Assembly: GCA_014898415.1 (NCBI GenBank)
Contig: RCTD01000020.1
Coordinates: 806,001 to 870,000 of the forward strand
DNA: 64,000 nt
Reading direction: 5' to 3'
From: Stromatinia cepivora
Lineage: Eukaryota; Ascomycota; Leotiomycetes; Helotiales; Sclerotiniaceae
Below the pieces are notes generated by a model, which was not told the origin of the DNA, did no database searches, and worked only from the letters and a program-made list of their open reading frames with translations. The translations under genes and the position numbers were made by a program. Every line of letters begins with the position of its first letter. Within the stretch, counting starts at the first letter, position 1. Below are positions 36,306-48,492 of the stretch, piece by piece.

Positions 36306-37797
36306 ATGTCTCTCCACTGCAGCATTACCTCTTCATTCTTGCGCACCGCTCCTCGTACCTCAATCTTCACACCTCGATTTGGCAGTGCCATTACCCATTC
36401 GCGCACCATGGCATCAACTGCCTCCTTTCAAAAAATCAAAGTCAAGAATCCAATTGTGGAGCTTGATGGGGATGAAATGACGAGGATTATTTGGAAAGAT
36501 ATTAAGGATAAATTTATTCATCCGTATCTAGATGTCGATTTGAAATATTATGATTTGGGTTTGGAGTATAGAGATGAGACGAATGATCAGGTTACTATTG
36601 ATGCTGCGGAGGCTATTAAGAAGTATTCGGTTGGTGTTAAGTGTGCTACTATCACACCGGATGAAGCTAGAGTTAAGGAGTTCAATTTGAAGCAGAGTGA
36701 GTAATTTTCCCAACTCCGTGTATATCTGCGAGGATGAGGATTGGAGCAGAGAAGCTAATGAAGTATCAAATAGTGTGGCTTTCACCCAATGGAACCATCC
36801 GTAACCACCTCGGCGGTACAGTCTTCCGCGAACCTATTGTCATTCCCCGTATTCCTCGTCTCGTTCCTGGCTGGAAAAAACCTATTATAATCGGTCGTCA
36901 TGCATTCGGAGATCAGTACCGCGCAAAAGATATGGTCATTCCAGGTCCAGGTACCCTTACCATGACTTTCACACCTGAAGGCGGCGCACCCACCGAAACC
37001 GTTGTCTATAACTTCAAATCAGGAGGAGGAGTTGCTCAAACTCAATATAATACTGATGAATCCATTAGTGGATTTGCTCATGCTAGTTTCAAGTTGGCTC
37101 TTAATAAGGGATTACCTTTGTATATGAGTACTAAGAATACGATTTTGAAGAAGTATGATGGGAGATTCAAGGATGTCTTTCAGGAGATTTTCGAAAAGGA
37201 ATATAAGACTCAATTTGAGGAGAAGAAGATTTGGTATGAACATCGATTAATTGATGATATGGTTGCGCAAATGATGAAGAGTTCTGGTGGTTATGTTATG
37301 GCTTTGAAGAGTATGTTTTTTACCCCTCATTATTTTCTCAATTAGGGCCATAACTAACTTCATAAACAACAGACTATGATGGAGACGTCCAATCCGACAT
37401 TGTAGCCCAAGGTTTCGGTTCCCTCGGCCTCATGACCTCAGTCCTCATCACCCCCGATGGAAAAACCTTTGAATCCGAAGCCGCCCACGGAACCGTCACT
37501 CGTCATTACCGCGAACATCAAAAAGGTAATCCTACCTCCACCAATCCTATCGCATCCATCTTTGCTTGGACAAGAGGTCTCGTTCAAAGAGGTACTTTAG
37601 ATAATACACCAGAAGTCGTTGCTTTCGCAGAGAGTTTAGAACAAGCTTGTGTGGATGTAGTTGATAAGGAGGGTATCATGACAAAGGATTTAGCATTGGC
37701 TTGTGGAAATACGGGGAAGGACGATTATGTTACTACTGGGGAGTATTTGGAGGCGGTAGAGAAGAGGATGAAGGGACTTTTGAAGGAGAAGTTGTAG
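36306..37797 (+). CDS. IDP1: NADP-dependent isocitrate dehydrogenase
   Basis: Three exons (36306-36696, 36774-37310, 37373-37797; introns of 77 and 62 nt) encode 450 residues, the size of eukaryotic NADP-IDH with presequence. Residues 1-34 form a Ser/Arg/Thr-rich, acid-free mitochondrial targeting peptide. The catalytic part begins near [21 protein letters not shown] and includes [11 protein letters not shown], the isocitrate-binding [19 protein letters not shown], the [11 protein letters not shown] nucleotide region and [14 protein letters not shown], which distinguishes the NADP enzyme. It oxidises isocitrate to 2-oxoglutarate, making NADPH for biosynthesis and redox defence. A second in-frame ATG at 36408 (Met35, context CACCATGG, strong) would skip the presequence and give a cytosolic form. 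The C-terminus KEKL is not a standard peroxisomal signal. Intron positions split codons (phase 1 each). Confidence 0.96.
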
Positions 37798-38330
37798 ATG
37801 GGTTGTGAGAGATGTGAGGTTATTTGATTTCAAGGGAAGAGGGGAGGATGGGGAAAAAAGAGGGCGGGGAGGGGGAAAAGAAGTGGATAGACCATATATC
37901 GATTTTGATTGCATGGTTGGTGAGCGGGTGCGAAAATCTGTTTTGTTCCAAGTCTGTTAACTTGAAATGCATTTTCGGGAGCTGGCTGCCTATGGATAAG
38001 TAGTACGGCTAGTTCTTTCTAAATATACCTATGATATCTTGAGTAAGCTAGTTAGCAAGCAAGCAAGCATTAGCTTTGGCGTGCATATTTTTTTATTTTT
38101 TTTTGGGAGGAATGATGTATCAAAGTCTGGTGATGAAGGGGCGAGAGAGAGGGGGGAAAGCAGAGGGAAGGAAGGAAGTGGAAGTTATAATTTATTATAC
38201 CGTATCTTGTATCACATCTTATTTTATACGGATTTTACATAGATATATAATAGGAACATACGATAGGAATAAATATTGTTGAGTGATGGATGATGAATAA
38301 TTCCTAGTCTTGACAGTCTTGACAAGGAAA

Positions 38331-38480
38331 ATGGAAATGGAAATGGAAATGGAAATGGAAATGGAAATGGAAATGGAAATGGAAATGGAAATGGAAATGG
38401 AAATGGAAATGGAAATGGAAATGGAAATGGAAATGGAAATGGAAATGGAAATGGAAATGGAAATGGAAATGGAAATGGAA
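38331..38480. repeat. (GGAAAT)25 hexanucleotide array
   Basis: Twenty-five perfect or near-perfect copies of GGAAAT (150 bp), preceded by GGAAA and followed by GGAAAGGAAGTG. Perfect copies suggest recent expansion. It should be a length-polymorphic marker. Confidence 0.98.
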
Positions 38481-38764
38481 AGGAAGTGAAGTGAAGATCG
38501 TTAAATTTCTCTCTTTCTATATCTAAATAGTTTATGTGAAATTGGATTAGATTAGATTGATATTTTAGCTTGTCTGCTTTTTGGGGGATGGATGTTGTTT
38601 GGAGGGGGTAGGGGGAGATAGGGGGGAGATGAGTATGTGAGTGAGTGAGTGGGTGGTGTTGATTGAGTGATTTTATTGAAGATACTGTATAAGGTGGAGA
38701 GTTGTGGGTGAAGGCTTGAAGATTAAGATGTAAGGATTGGAAGATGGAGATCGGAGATGGAGAT

Positions 38765-38838
38765 GGATATGGATATGGATATGGATATGGATATGGATAT
38801 GGATATGGATATGGATATGGATATGGATATGGATATGG
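38765..38838. repeat. (GGATAT)12 hexanucleotide array
   Basis: About twelve copies of GGATAT, similar in period and purine bias to the GGAAAT array 290 bases upstream. It is followed by degenerate TATGG units. Confidence 0.97.
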
Positions 38839-39611
38839 GAATGATTTTTATTTAAATATGATATAATAAGTATTGGAATTTGGATATTGGTATGTGGACA
38901 TTGGTATATGGTATATGGTATATGGATATTGGAATATGGAGATTAGAATACAGAGACGGAGACGAGGATTGGATTGGATTGGATTGGATGGTGTGGATAG
39001 TAGTGGGTGGGTGTTGGTATTGGGAGAGGTTTTTTATTTTATATTTTAGGATTTATATTTTAGAGATAGGTAGATGAGTTTGTATATTTGTATATGTATA
39101 AATTAGGAGATATATATAAAGGATAGAGCAGGTTTATGAGTTTGGTTGGGATTTAATAGGATTATGAATGGCTACCTATGGAATGAAAGGATTTTGGAGG
39201 ATGGAGGATGGATGGAGGATGGATTGGTGGTATTAGGGATAGTGGTGGGTGGGTGATGGTGAGGGTGATGCTACCTAGTACTCTTTGCGAGGATTTATAT
39301 AGGGAGGGGTATATTAAAGCTATCCGAGATTTGACGGATATCCATTATTTCTATTTAGGTAGGTATCTAATTTTAGTTAAAATTCTCCGAACTTTTCAAG
39401 TCAATAAGGTAATTACTAGAAATCTAGGATACAACAATATGATCGACTGATATGCATCATACACGAAAACGAAATCACCATATCAATCCATGAAAAAAGA
39501 GCCAAAAATTGCGAAAATAAAAAATATCTTCTTTTCTAGTATTTGAAGGAAATAGGAAATACCATCTATACATTAAATATGATTAAAAGGCCTTCCCCAG
39601 TGATATCATCC

Positions 39612-39662
39612 GACCCCATTCCATCCCATCCCATCCCATCCAATGCCGTCCAATCCCATCCA
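39612..39662. repeat. Degenerate (CCCAT)n repeat
   Basis: Short run of CCCATCCCATCCCATCC units with variants, in the 3' flank of the minus-strand secreted protein gene. The C-rich strand bias is opposite to that of the hexanucleotide arrays. Confidence 0.8.
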
Positions 39663-39885
39663 TTTCCAACCGAAATCTCCATTAAATCATGATAAAACAT
39701 GACATGAGGAGCATAAAATCTAATAATCTTTTAACCCACTTCCTCAGGCGACCACGCCACCGCAACCATGAACCATGAATGATTCCCGATTCCCGATTTC
39801 AAAATTCAGATACCGAAAAAATCATTTCTAACTCATGCATCAGCAACCCATCACAACAAAAAAATCAAAAGAATCAAAAAAAGAA

Positions 39886-41223
39886 TCACAAAATCTTCTT
39901 CTCTCCCCTCTTGGACTTACATTTAGCTGGTTGAGCAGGCGAAGGATATCCATATCCGCCATAATTACCCCCTGCGTAGGATCCCCCAGGACATCCTGCA
40001 AGATCACAAATTGGCTGGTATTTCGCCGCATATGTAGCATTGGTATATGTATATGCCTGGCTCACAGACCAATAATCGCTTCCGCGGTATTGTCCATAAT
40101 TAGTTGCGTAGCTGCTGGCCCATTCTTCCGTGTACATGGAACAGTAGATTCCCTGTGGAGCATTGTTGTCGCTGAGGACGTACACGACGAATTGGTTGCA
40201 GACGGAGGGATTACCGGTGGAGGGGGGATGCTCGGCGTTGTATTTTGTTTGCGCGGTACAGGCGGCGGTGCAGGCGACGACACCGTTGGCGAAGGTTTGG
40301 ACGTCATCGAAGGAGAAGAATTTATAACCCATGTAGGTGTCGGTTTTGGTGACGGGGTCGAGAGGGGCGTTGATTGCTCCTCCAAGGGCGACGGGGCCGG
40401 TGAAACCGTCGGCTGGGGAGGGAGCGGCGTTCTTGTTGTAGCCGTTTGATCCGGCGATGACGACGTGGAAATCCTCTATTTGGTGTTAGTATATTTGTAA
40501 TTTTACTGGCCTACTGTGGGAGAAAAACTTACGTCTCCATTGACCAACATTGGTAGCAGTAGCCTCTTGAATTTGAACACCCCACTTCACGCACTTGTAA
40601 TTGGTGGTAGAAGCTGGATTAGCGCAGGTAGCACCAGGATCAACAGTTGGATCGCGCTCCATGTAGATATTGAATGCAATGCAACCTTCTTGTTGATCAC
40701 AGTAAGAAGCACAGTTAACTGTATCATAAGAATCTATGGTCTTATATCCAAGGTAAGAGGTAGTTTGAGAAGAACCTTGTAAATTTTTGAATGCAAGGTT
40801 ATAACCTTGGGGGGTGGCAGCTGCATCGGAAATCGCAGTGTACTGAGAATCGGCTAAAAAAGCTTCAGCAGTATCTGGACTGTAAGGCTGTTAGTGAGGG
40901 TTTTTGACAGAAGGTTAAAGTAAATCAAGTACTCACGTGGAAGTCGGACCAGCTCCTGCTGGTTGAGTCTCGCAAGAGCGCTTGGCGATATCGCGCTTGG
41001 CGGCGGCTGAAGTGGGAACAGCTGTGTCAGTTACCTTTGCAGCTCCTACAGAAGTAGCAACAGCAGATGGTTTGACGCTGACACTTTGGGAAGCAACATC
41101 GACTGGAGCAGCAGAAACTGCAGCTGGTGGTAGAGCATCGATAGCACCTAAATCAATCTCTTGAGGGATAGGATTGGCAAGGGCCAAAGCTGCAAAAGCA
41201 GAAGCGATGATTGTGGAACGCAT
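39886..41223 (-). CDS. Secreted protein with Kex2 sites and Cys-rich repeat
   Basis: Three exons (41223-40937, 40879-40533, 40475-39886; introns of 57 and 57 nt) encode 407 residues. The start is ATG at 41223; the frame is open further up but has no ATG. A signal peptide covers residues 1-17 (IIASAFAALALANP). An Ala/Ser/Val-rich propeptide-like part (20-75) ends in two dibasic sites (AAAKRDIAKRSCE), expected to be cut by Kex2. The mature part has two similar Cys modules: SYLGYKTIDSYDTVNCASYCDQQEGCIAFNIYMERD and TYMGYKFFSFDDVQTFANGVVACTAACTAQTKYN, each with a GYK, a Cys-x3-Cys pattern and a following Asn/Val-Y block, like PAN/apple-type binding modules. It ends in a Gly/Tyr/Pro-rich and basic tail. 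Such proteins are common in ascomycete secretomes; function is unknown. The tandem modules and their possible carbohydrate binding are inference. Confidence 0.8.
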
Positions 41224-44200
41224 TTTGATGTTCAAGTAAATGTTTGATGTTTGAGAAGTGAGTTTGAGATGATGAGGATGATGATGATGATATCGATCTG
41301 AGGTGGAAAAGATGCTCAATCTTATACTTCATCATTCATCTCGAGCATGTCTACTTGACATGGCTTCATATCAGCCTGGTGGGCCTAACCTGGACCAAGA
41401 CTCTAAGATCGAGCGCAGACAGTACAAGCAGGTATAGAACAAGCGCCACTTTCAATAGAGTGAAGGGTTGAAAATGGATCAAGATGCCAGCGGTCAAAGA
41501 TCCAAGATAAACGTAGCATCTAGCCGCAGAATTGGGCTACTAGTCCCATGGAATACAAGAAGCTGTTCCCTTGTACCTTCGGCATGGCTTTCTATATTTT
41601 TAAAACTTTCAAGTCATTTGAAATACTTTTCATCCCACGTAAAGAAGGTTCATTGGTTGTTGTACGAGTTTTCTGATATATCGTGGAGCGGAAAAACACT
41701 ACCATACGCTTACTTGTTCGGAGGATACTAGCCTCATAAAGATAGATTAATGAAAGGATTCATATACACGTGGTAAAAATCTGAAGCGAAAAAGGGCTGA
41801 TCCACAAAATTGGGAATGAAGTTAAATCAAGGTGCTGGCCGTGCGTATCATTGGTTATTCCCAAATCACAAGCTCGGCTTTTTACTGGTGGCTATGATTA
41901 GAGTCAAGAGTGCGTATCGCTCTGACCAATTTGGAAAAAACAACCTCGCATAGAAGAACCACAATTCCGTAAATGGAATTCTCGTTTCACAGATATGTCT
42001 TTTTCTGGCAGAATTAAACATGGAATAGCTTAGTGATACTCGGTCCAAGCCGTGAGGAAACACATGGACTATAGCGTAGCACGAACAGGTACCAGGAACA
42101 AGCGAATATCAATGTTAGAGCATGGCTCACACGCAAAACGAAATGTATTCTGGGCACGTACTCCAAAATAATGTTCCGAGCTAAAACGCACTTGTTCGCC
42201 ACCATGACCATACCGTACAAGAAGTGGAATGTTCTTTGTTTACTATCGACTGTTATGAGCCCAATGGTCATTGTGAAACTTCAACCGCTTCTGTATATTT
42301 TCCGAGCTGAAATATGAGTGGGTCTTCAATGCCAAGTCGACTGAACGTGTTTGTACAACGACGTAAATAGTTGTCAAGAAATAGCTTTTACAGGCTTTGA
42401 GCTGTTGCCGCCCAAGTTTGATTGCGGGACGTGATAACTTGTAATATCACGGTTGTATGCGGTGCGAAAAAGGTACATAAAATTGACTACTTCGCGGAAA
42501 TTGACTTCAACAACTGTGAAAAAAAGCCTTCCAATGTAAAAATATGTCTGGGGAAGATCAACAAGACTTAGAGCCGATCACCCGCTGCAAAGATTGCGTG
42601 CAATGACCCAAAGCTCTGGCTCGGCTCTTAGCTTATGCCCTTATATTAACCGACGACCCATTTCCTTCTAGCGGCCCCAATAGCATCAACGGAATCAGAA
42701 ACTTAGAAAAGCAATTGTCAGATCCGTAATATTAAGTAAGGCATGGTATCGTTGTATAAAATTTGTAATTTTTCATGCTTTAACTCTCGTGATCCGAAGG
42801 TCCACTACCACGCAGATACGAAAAGTCATCGATTGGATGACACAGGAAAACATGTCAATGATGAGGGGAAGAGGCTGTAATCTTGACAGCTGAGGGAGAC
42901 TGGGCGAACACTTTCTCCATAAACTTGGGCCATCCATTCTATGCCATGTGGTGGAAAATGCCCTGCCCTACGGAGGCACCGAAGAAACCTTCTGGATTTA
43001 CTTTATGCCTTCATTTGTGATTTTACCGTTGGTGCCGCTTCATATATCCATATACAGATTGTTCGATTTTATTCCCCAGACGTTGATATCATCTTTTTTC
43101 ACTTAAAACAACCATCTTAGTTGCGCAAACGACGAATGGGGGTCGATCCAGATACTGGCGCCGTACAGGCGGTATGAAAACAGAAGCACTTACCCTAAGT
43201 AGGTAGACTCTAAATCCGTGAGCTGGCTCAGCTAGAGTATTTACGGAGTAGGATGAGTAAGCTCAACGTCAGACAGACTGATTGCGGGAAACATTGGTAA
43301 GGAAAAACATTTTGTGCAGTAGTATTTACTAGCACACGTTATTAATAGGGAAATTATTTATTCCCTTGGTAGTTTACCATCTTGCGATGCGTGCTCTTCC
43401 TTCCATTCTTAATTTCAACACATCACGCTGACAAAGAAAAATGAATTTTCGCGGGCCATTAAAATGTGGTAACCTAATAGTCAAATATTTTCACTAGAAA
43501 ATGATTTGATCGACACGTGAATTGATACCATACTAAGTATCTTGTGGCTAAGACAAATGGCTGTTTCCAGAGCCCCCAAGAACATCCTATATTCGATTAA
43601 CTTCGGAGCTGCAGAGAACAAACAGGTTCTATCCTTTCCCTAAGAAGGATGGCTGCTTTCTTTTGGCTTATCATGAAGCCAATGGTTTCCTATGTTCAAC
43701 CCGAAAAGAACAAGCTCAATTGTGCCATGAAGAGAGGGGTACCGCGGACGACTGCAGACAACGGAGTGGGAAATCACCATTTCATTGAGAAGTATCGAAA
43801 TGACTGCGAGGATTGATTTTCTGCATTAGTTTGGTGAAATCGTACAACAATCTGTCGGTATCCGAGGTATTTGGATGAGATCAAGGTCACTGCATCATTT
43901 TATTGCGATAAACCAATGGTGCACCGCATAGAGAAGCATCAAGCAGACGGCGACAGAGACAGAGACAGAGACAGAGACAGAGAGAGAGAGTATTGAGAAG
44001 AAGGAAAATCATCTGGTAAAGAATCTCTCCTATGTTTCATTCTTTATTATTGACAATATTTGAAATTTTGCTTGATGGTTGCTTGTTGTTCTGTCTCTCG
44101 TGGTTTTTGATCTTTTATTTGTTCATGTTGCGACGATCACACCGAGTTTTCATGCCTGTTTCTCAGCGCGTGGATTGCGCCATGCCCACGCGTCAACATC

Positions 44201-44623
44201 AGGTACAATCTTCCAACAACCCCTTCATATTCTTGTCTTACGCCTTATAAAAATCAACAACTCATTTTACCACTCATTTATATACACCCAAAAGCCTCAA
44301 TTCCTTAAAATCTAGTCAGGAGAGAACACGTTGGATTATATAGGTAAGCTTCATCTGATGTTCATCTCAACGTTCATGCGACAAATGAAGGTCAGTTGCT
44401 TCTGTTTCGGGGAGAGTTACTGCCACGAGCCGTGCCGCTCGCTCTGTCTGACATTCCTTTTCTCAAACATGTTGATTGTTGTTACCTCAATTTTCGAAAA
44501 TATGCAAAGTATACGTTTGTTTGGTTTCTTTGGTGTTACTTTTCTTATTTCTCTCTTTACTTGATTTCTCTCTTTTTCTGAGTGATTTCTGCGCCGGCGC
44601 AATATTTCACTTCATCTGCGACA
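41224..44623. other. Large intergenic region
   Basis: About 3.4 kb with no supported gene. Frames at 41468-41731, 41866-42271 and 44032-44581 are short or overlap in antisense. The first 200 bases are the promoter of the secreted protein (minus), with GATGATGAT repeats at 41265-41292. 43952-43990 is a GAGACA/GA microsatellite. The last kilobase is the leader and promoter of the MFS gene and is T/C-rich. Confidence 0.5.
43952..43990. repeat. (GAGACA)n/(GA)n microsatellite
   Basis: About four GAGACA units followed by a GA run, 630 bases upstream of the MFS transporter start codon. It may lie in the promoter. Confidence 0.9.
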
Positions 44624-46408
44624 ATGCCTTCATCGAAAGTACAACCACGACCCTCATGCGACGAGGAATCTCCCCTTATCCATTCTTTGCGACCAAATTC
44701 CGCTGGCACACACTCCCTGGTTCATCAAACCCATTCTCCGCGAATTATTATCTTACTTCTTACAACGATTGTTTTTATAATTGGATTTGGAGGATATTTG
44801 GCCTGGATACCTTCGATGCGCATTTATGAGGATATATTATGTCATCGTTATTATGAAGAGTTACAAGGGCAGGGTGGAATAGGGTTAAGTAGTACAATTG
44901 ACGAAGCTAGGTGCAAGGGCGATAAGGTTCAGGAGGAATTGAATATTTTGACTGCGGTATTGGAAACGTTGAAATCGTTACCAGGTAGGGAGGAGCTCGG
45001 CGAACAAGCTGAGAGATTGGAGCTGATGATATTTAGGAATGTTGATGGCTGTTCCATATGGGTTGTTGGCTGATAAGTACGGCTTTTCTTTACTCCAATA
45101 GTTACATAGTCAATTTTTTTGTCATTACTGAGTATTTGCAATTTTCGTTGCAGAAGATGTGATCTGACCTTGACATAGAATTGGACGGAAACCAGTCTTC
45201 GCTTTAGCAATACTTGGAATCCTACTTTCCCTCCTATTTGAAGTATTCATAATGACCGAATGGATGATGTTACCTATTCGTGTTGTATGGTTTGCACCGT
45301 TTTTACAATTTATTGGTGGTGGTGAGAAAACAGCCGCCGCAATATTTTATGCTATTATCTCAGATGTCACTACTCAAAGCGAAAGGTATTGTTCCAAAGG
45401 AAATCATCCTTTCAGATTCTTGTACTGACAAATAACAGAGCAAATGCATTTCTATTCGGGGCATGTGCGTCACTTTCTGCAGAACTTATTGCACCTACTG
45501 TAGCCGCCGCAATCATGGTTCATTCTCCTTGGATCTCAATATGCTGCGGATTATCTGTCTTGACATCGGGATTATGTCTTATTGCTTTTATACCAGAAAC
45601 TCTCCATCTCCAAGCCTCTCAGACATCTACATTAGTCCCCGATACTTCATCCTCGCAATATCTAAGCGATTCCTCATCAGATTTCAACGAACCATTAAAA
45701 CAAAAACCTACCCTAACTCGTCGCCTCACTGATTTTTACACCACTAGCCGACCACTCCTTACTCTCCCGATCCTTCTCCTCCTTCTCCCATCTATAACCC
45801 GCGTTATCGGTCAGCAATCCATCGACCTCTGTATCCGCTACATCTCCACCCGTTTTTCCATCCCCCTATCCCACGCCTCCCTAATCCTCTCCCTCCGCGC
45901 CCTAATCAACATCCTCCTCCTAGTCCTCCTCATCCCCTCCCTCTCCTCCCTCCTCATAATCAAATTCTCCTTCTCAACAACCCACAAAGATCTCCTCCTA
46001 GCGCGTATCTCCTCCCTCTTCCTCATCTTCGGCGCCCTCACAATAGCTATTTCCCCCTCTCTTCACCTCACCATCGTCGGATTGATTATCTATACCCTCG
46101 GAACAGGTTTCGTCTCTTTAGTTAGATCGCTAATCACGGGTCTGGTGCAGCAAAAACATGTAGCGAGGATTTTTGCGCTGATTGCCGTGGTGGAAACTTC
46201 GAGTGCGTTGGTTGCCGGACCCGCGGTGGCGGGGATGTATGAATTGGGGTTGGTCTGGAGAGGAGGGTGGGAGGGTTGGTTGGGTTTGCCGTTTGTGGGG
46301 TTGGCGGGGGTTTGTGGGGTGGGGAGTTTGGGGGTTTGGTGTGTTAGGGGGTTGGGGAGGGAGAGTGAGGAGGGGCTGGTGGGAGAGGAGGATGATGAGG
46401 GCACATAG
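44624..46408 (+). CDS. MFS transporter
   Basis: Four exons (44624-44984, 45037-45076, 45179-45385, 45439-46408; introns of 52, 102 and 53 nt) encode 525 residues. The second exon is only 40 nt. A polar N-terminus precedes about twelve membrane helices. The MFS loop 2-3 signature appears as GLLADKIGRKPV, assembled across introns 2 and 3 (the junction falls in the Lys codon). Helices include IIILLLTTIVFIIGFGGYLAWIP, AVPYGLL, FALAILGILLSLLFEVF and in the second half SLILSLRALINILLLVLLIPSLSSLLIIKF. The loop between helices 6 and 7 (about residues 260-310) is Ser/Thr-rich and probably cytosolic. Major facilitators move small solutes by proton symport or antiport; the substrate is not evident. The C-terminal tail is Gly/Glu-rich. 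Start chosen at ATG 44624 because the frame upstream lacks an ATG. Confidence 0.9.
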
Positions 46409-48492
46409 GGTGGAGATGGGGATGATTCTTTATGATTTGATTTGAAATGATTTGGGGTGATGTGTGGTGGGATGGGATGGAATTTGGTGTTTGGTGATTT
46501 GGTGATAAATTTGATTTAGAACGTTATGATATTATACCATTGATTATATTATAGAAAGAGATCAGAAATCTACAGGTAGATATTAGACTAGAGATCAATA
46601 CAATCTTTTAAGATAGGATAGGGGAACACTACAACTAAGCGATAATAATTCTTCGAAATTTGATAATAGTAAAAATACGCTGCGTGAACAAGTAATTATG
46701 ATATAATATCGTTCATACAATCATCATTGTTTAATATGCACTTGTAATTTTTTATTTTTAGTCGATTTTCTCATGCTTGATGATTTCGATATCAGGGGAA
46801 GAATATATTGATGGCACTGATATCCTAAGTCCCCGATACCACAGGCCATGCATCGTCTCTCCATATGCCTCTACTCACACACACATACTGGTTGAACAGT
46901 ATATCAGCGTTTACAAAAACATGGAAGGGAAAGGAGAGGAATAAAAGTACTAGTACCCAGGGTAAATTATGCGAGATAAGTAATAGGTGTACAACATAGC
47001 AAGAAAAAAATACAATAAAAATTCACCTGCTTAGTCTTAAATTCATTAAATTCACCCATCTGCCTCCTCCTCTACCATTGTGTTTCTATTTATTACTTGA
47101 GAATTCATTAGATGCTGGCTGTGCTCGAGAGGAGATCATGCAGGTGTGTTTTCATGTGTGTATTTTGTGCGTGTTATTTGAGAAGTAATTAACCCCAACA
47201 AAAACCTTCAATTTTCGAATAGTAATGTTCAACCCTGAGTCTTGTTGTAGATATGGATTGTAGTTCTTTTTTGGTATTGGCTGTTTTTGGGATTCAGAGT
47301 TTGCTGCGCGAGGATAGAAGGGTTATTAGGGTTAGTCTCTTTTGGCTTTTCTTAGTTTGTTGTTGTTTATGCTTTATACTATCGAGTGTTATTCCGATCG
47401 GAATTTGATTAGGGCAAATACCACTCGCCGTCGAGCTCTATTACCACTCTAGGAGATCAAGTCAAATACATTTCGAGCCCAAACCCTACAATATGTAAAT
47501 GAGAAATAAAGTCTGCGAATTTGTTTGTATATCTGCTTCCTTTGGTATTGTCTATTCGATTTTCCAGATATCTTTACTAGTTGATGCACTTTGATGCAGG
47601 ATATCTCGGTGAGATTAAGATACTTTATGTTGGAAAAAAGGAGTTCTGGTTATGGTTGGAGCTTGTGATGCTAGTTGGGGGAATTTAGAGCTTTTGCGTG
47701 ACTTTTGAAGAAGTGAAAATGATATAAATGATGCGGTGACTTGGAGAGCTTTGGGATGTATTCACTCCGGATTGGAGAGAAGGATTGCGAAGTTGGTGAA
47801 TTCTCTCACAACAACTAGCTAGGATGGTCTTTGAATTCGAGTGTATAGCCTAAGATGTTCTATTCTATACTGCGAGTTTTTCAACCCGGGGTTTATTTAA
47901 GAGATCTTGTGAAACTCCAAAAGGCGAGAACCATAAGATCCTACATGAATCAGGAGTACGAGCAGCGCGTCGATTTCAGCACTTGTATTTACCGGTGGAT
48001 GAAATCGAACAGTGTTATCTTGGGATTCTTGGGGGTTTATTATTGGGTTTTGGTCTTGTCGGATTTAGGGTTGTGGGAAGGTGTTATTACTGCCGACTTT
48101 ATAGGAATGATGGGATGATAGTATAGTTAACAGTCGACGATAGTAAACACTATTATATCAGCTGAGAACTAACCTAACATCCTAGATCTCATCTTCCGGC
48201 CTGAAATTTTCAAATCAACAAACTGTATGACATGATTCCGGGAGAAATTTAGCATGGGCTCCCATTGAGTATTTGGGAGACTTCGCAGCAAGCAGCACAG
48301 ATGGTGAGCCTTTGTTCCCGGCGTGTTGATTATACCAGCTCTGGATGTCCATCCGGGCTTTTATATAACTCAAACATTGAGGAATGGAGCGTGAAATCTA
48401 AGTCATCGAGGCTATGTAGTGAATGATGCGCTCAGCTTTTAATGAATACTATGCATGATAAGTCTTATATTTACCATAACATTTCCTAGTAA
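46409..48492. other. Intergenic region
   Basis: The 3' flank of the MFS gene is followed by AT-rich DNA. An 87-codon plus frame at 47855-48118 has one hydrophobic stretch but no similarity I know, and I do not support it. A possible start exon for the next reading frame (ATG directly followed by GTGAGC) is at 48301, but this is speculative. Confidence 0.45.

Larger units (their letters stand above)
37798..39885. other. Intergenic region, C-poor with simple repeats
   Basis: No gene supported. From about 37800 to 39300 the + strand is rich in G and A/T and nearly free of C, with two hexanucleotide arrays, GGATT runs (38966-38990), and TATATGG repeats (38900-38930). From 39610 the composition reverses to C-rich (CCCAT repeats near 39615-39660). 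Frames found here are translations of these repeats. Confidence 0.7.

Noticed and set aside
38331..38480. Possible CRISPR-like or other regularly spaced array
   Set aside because: The units are contiguous hexanucleotides without spacers; a simple microsatellite in a eukaryotic genome.
39835..40449. 204-codon plus-strand ORF
   Set aside because: It is antisense to the last exon of the secreted protein gene, whose signal peptide, splice sites and Cys pattern are convincing.
47855..48118. 87-codon plus ORF with hydrophobic segment
   Set aside because: No similarity or supporting signals; composition typical of random AT-rich DNA.
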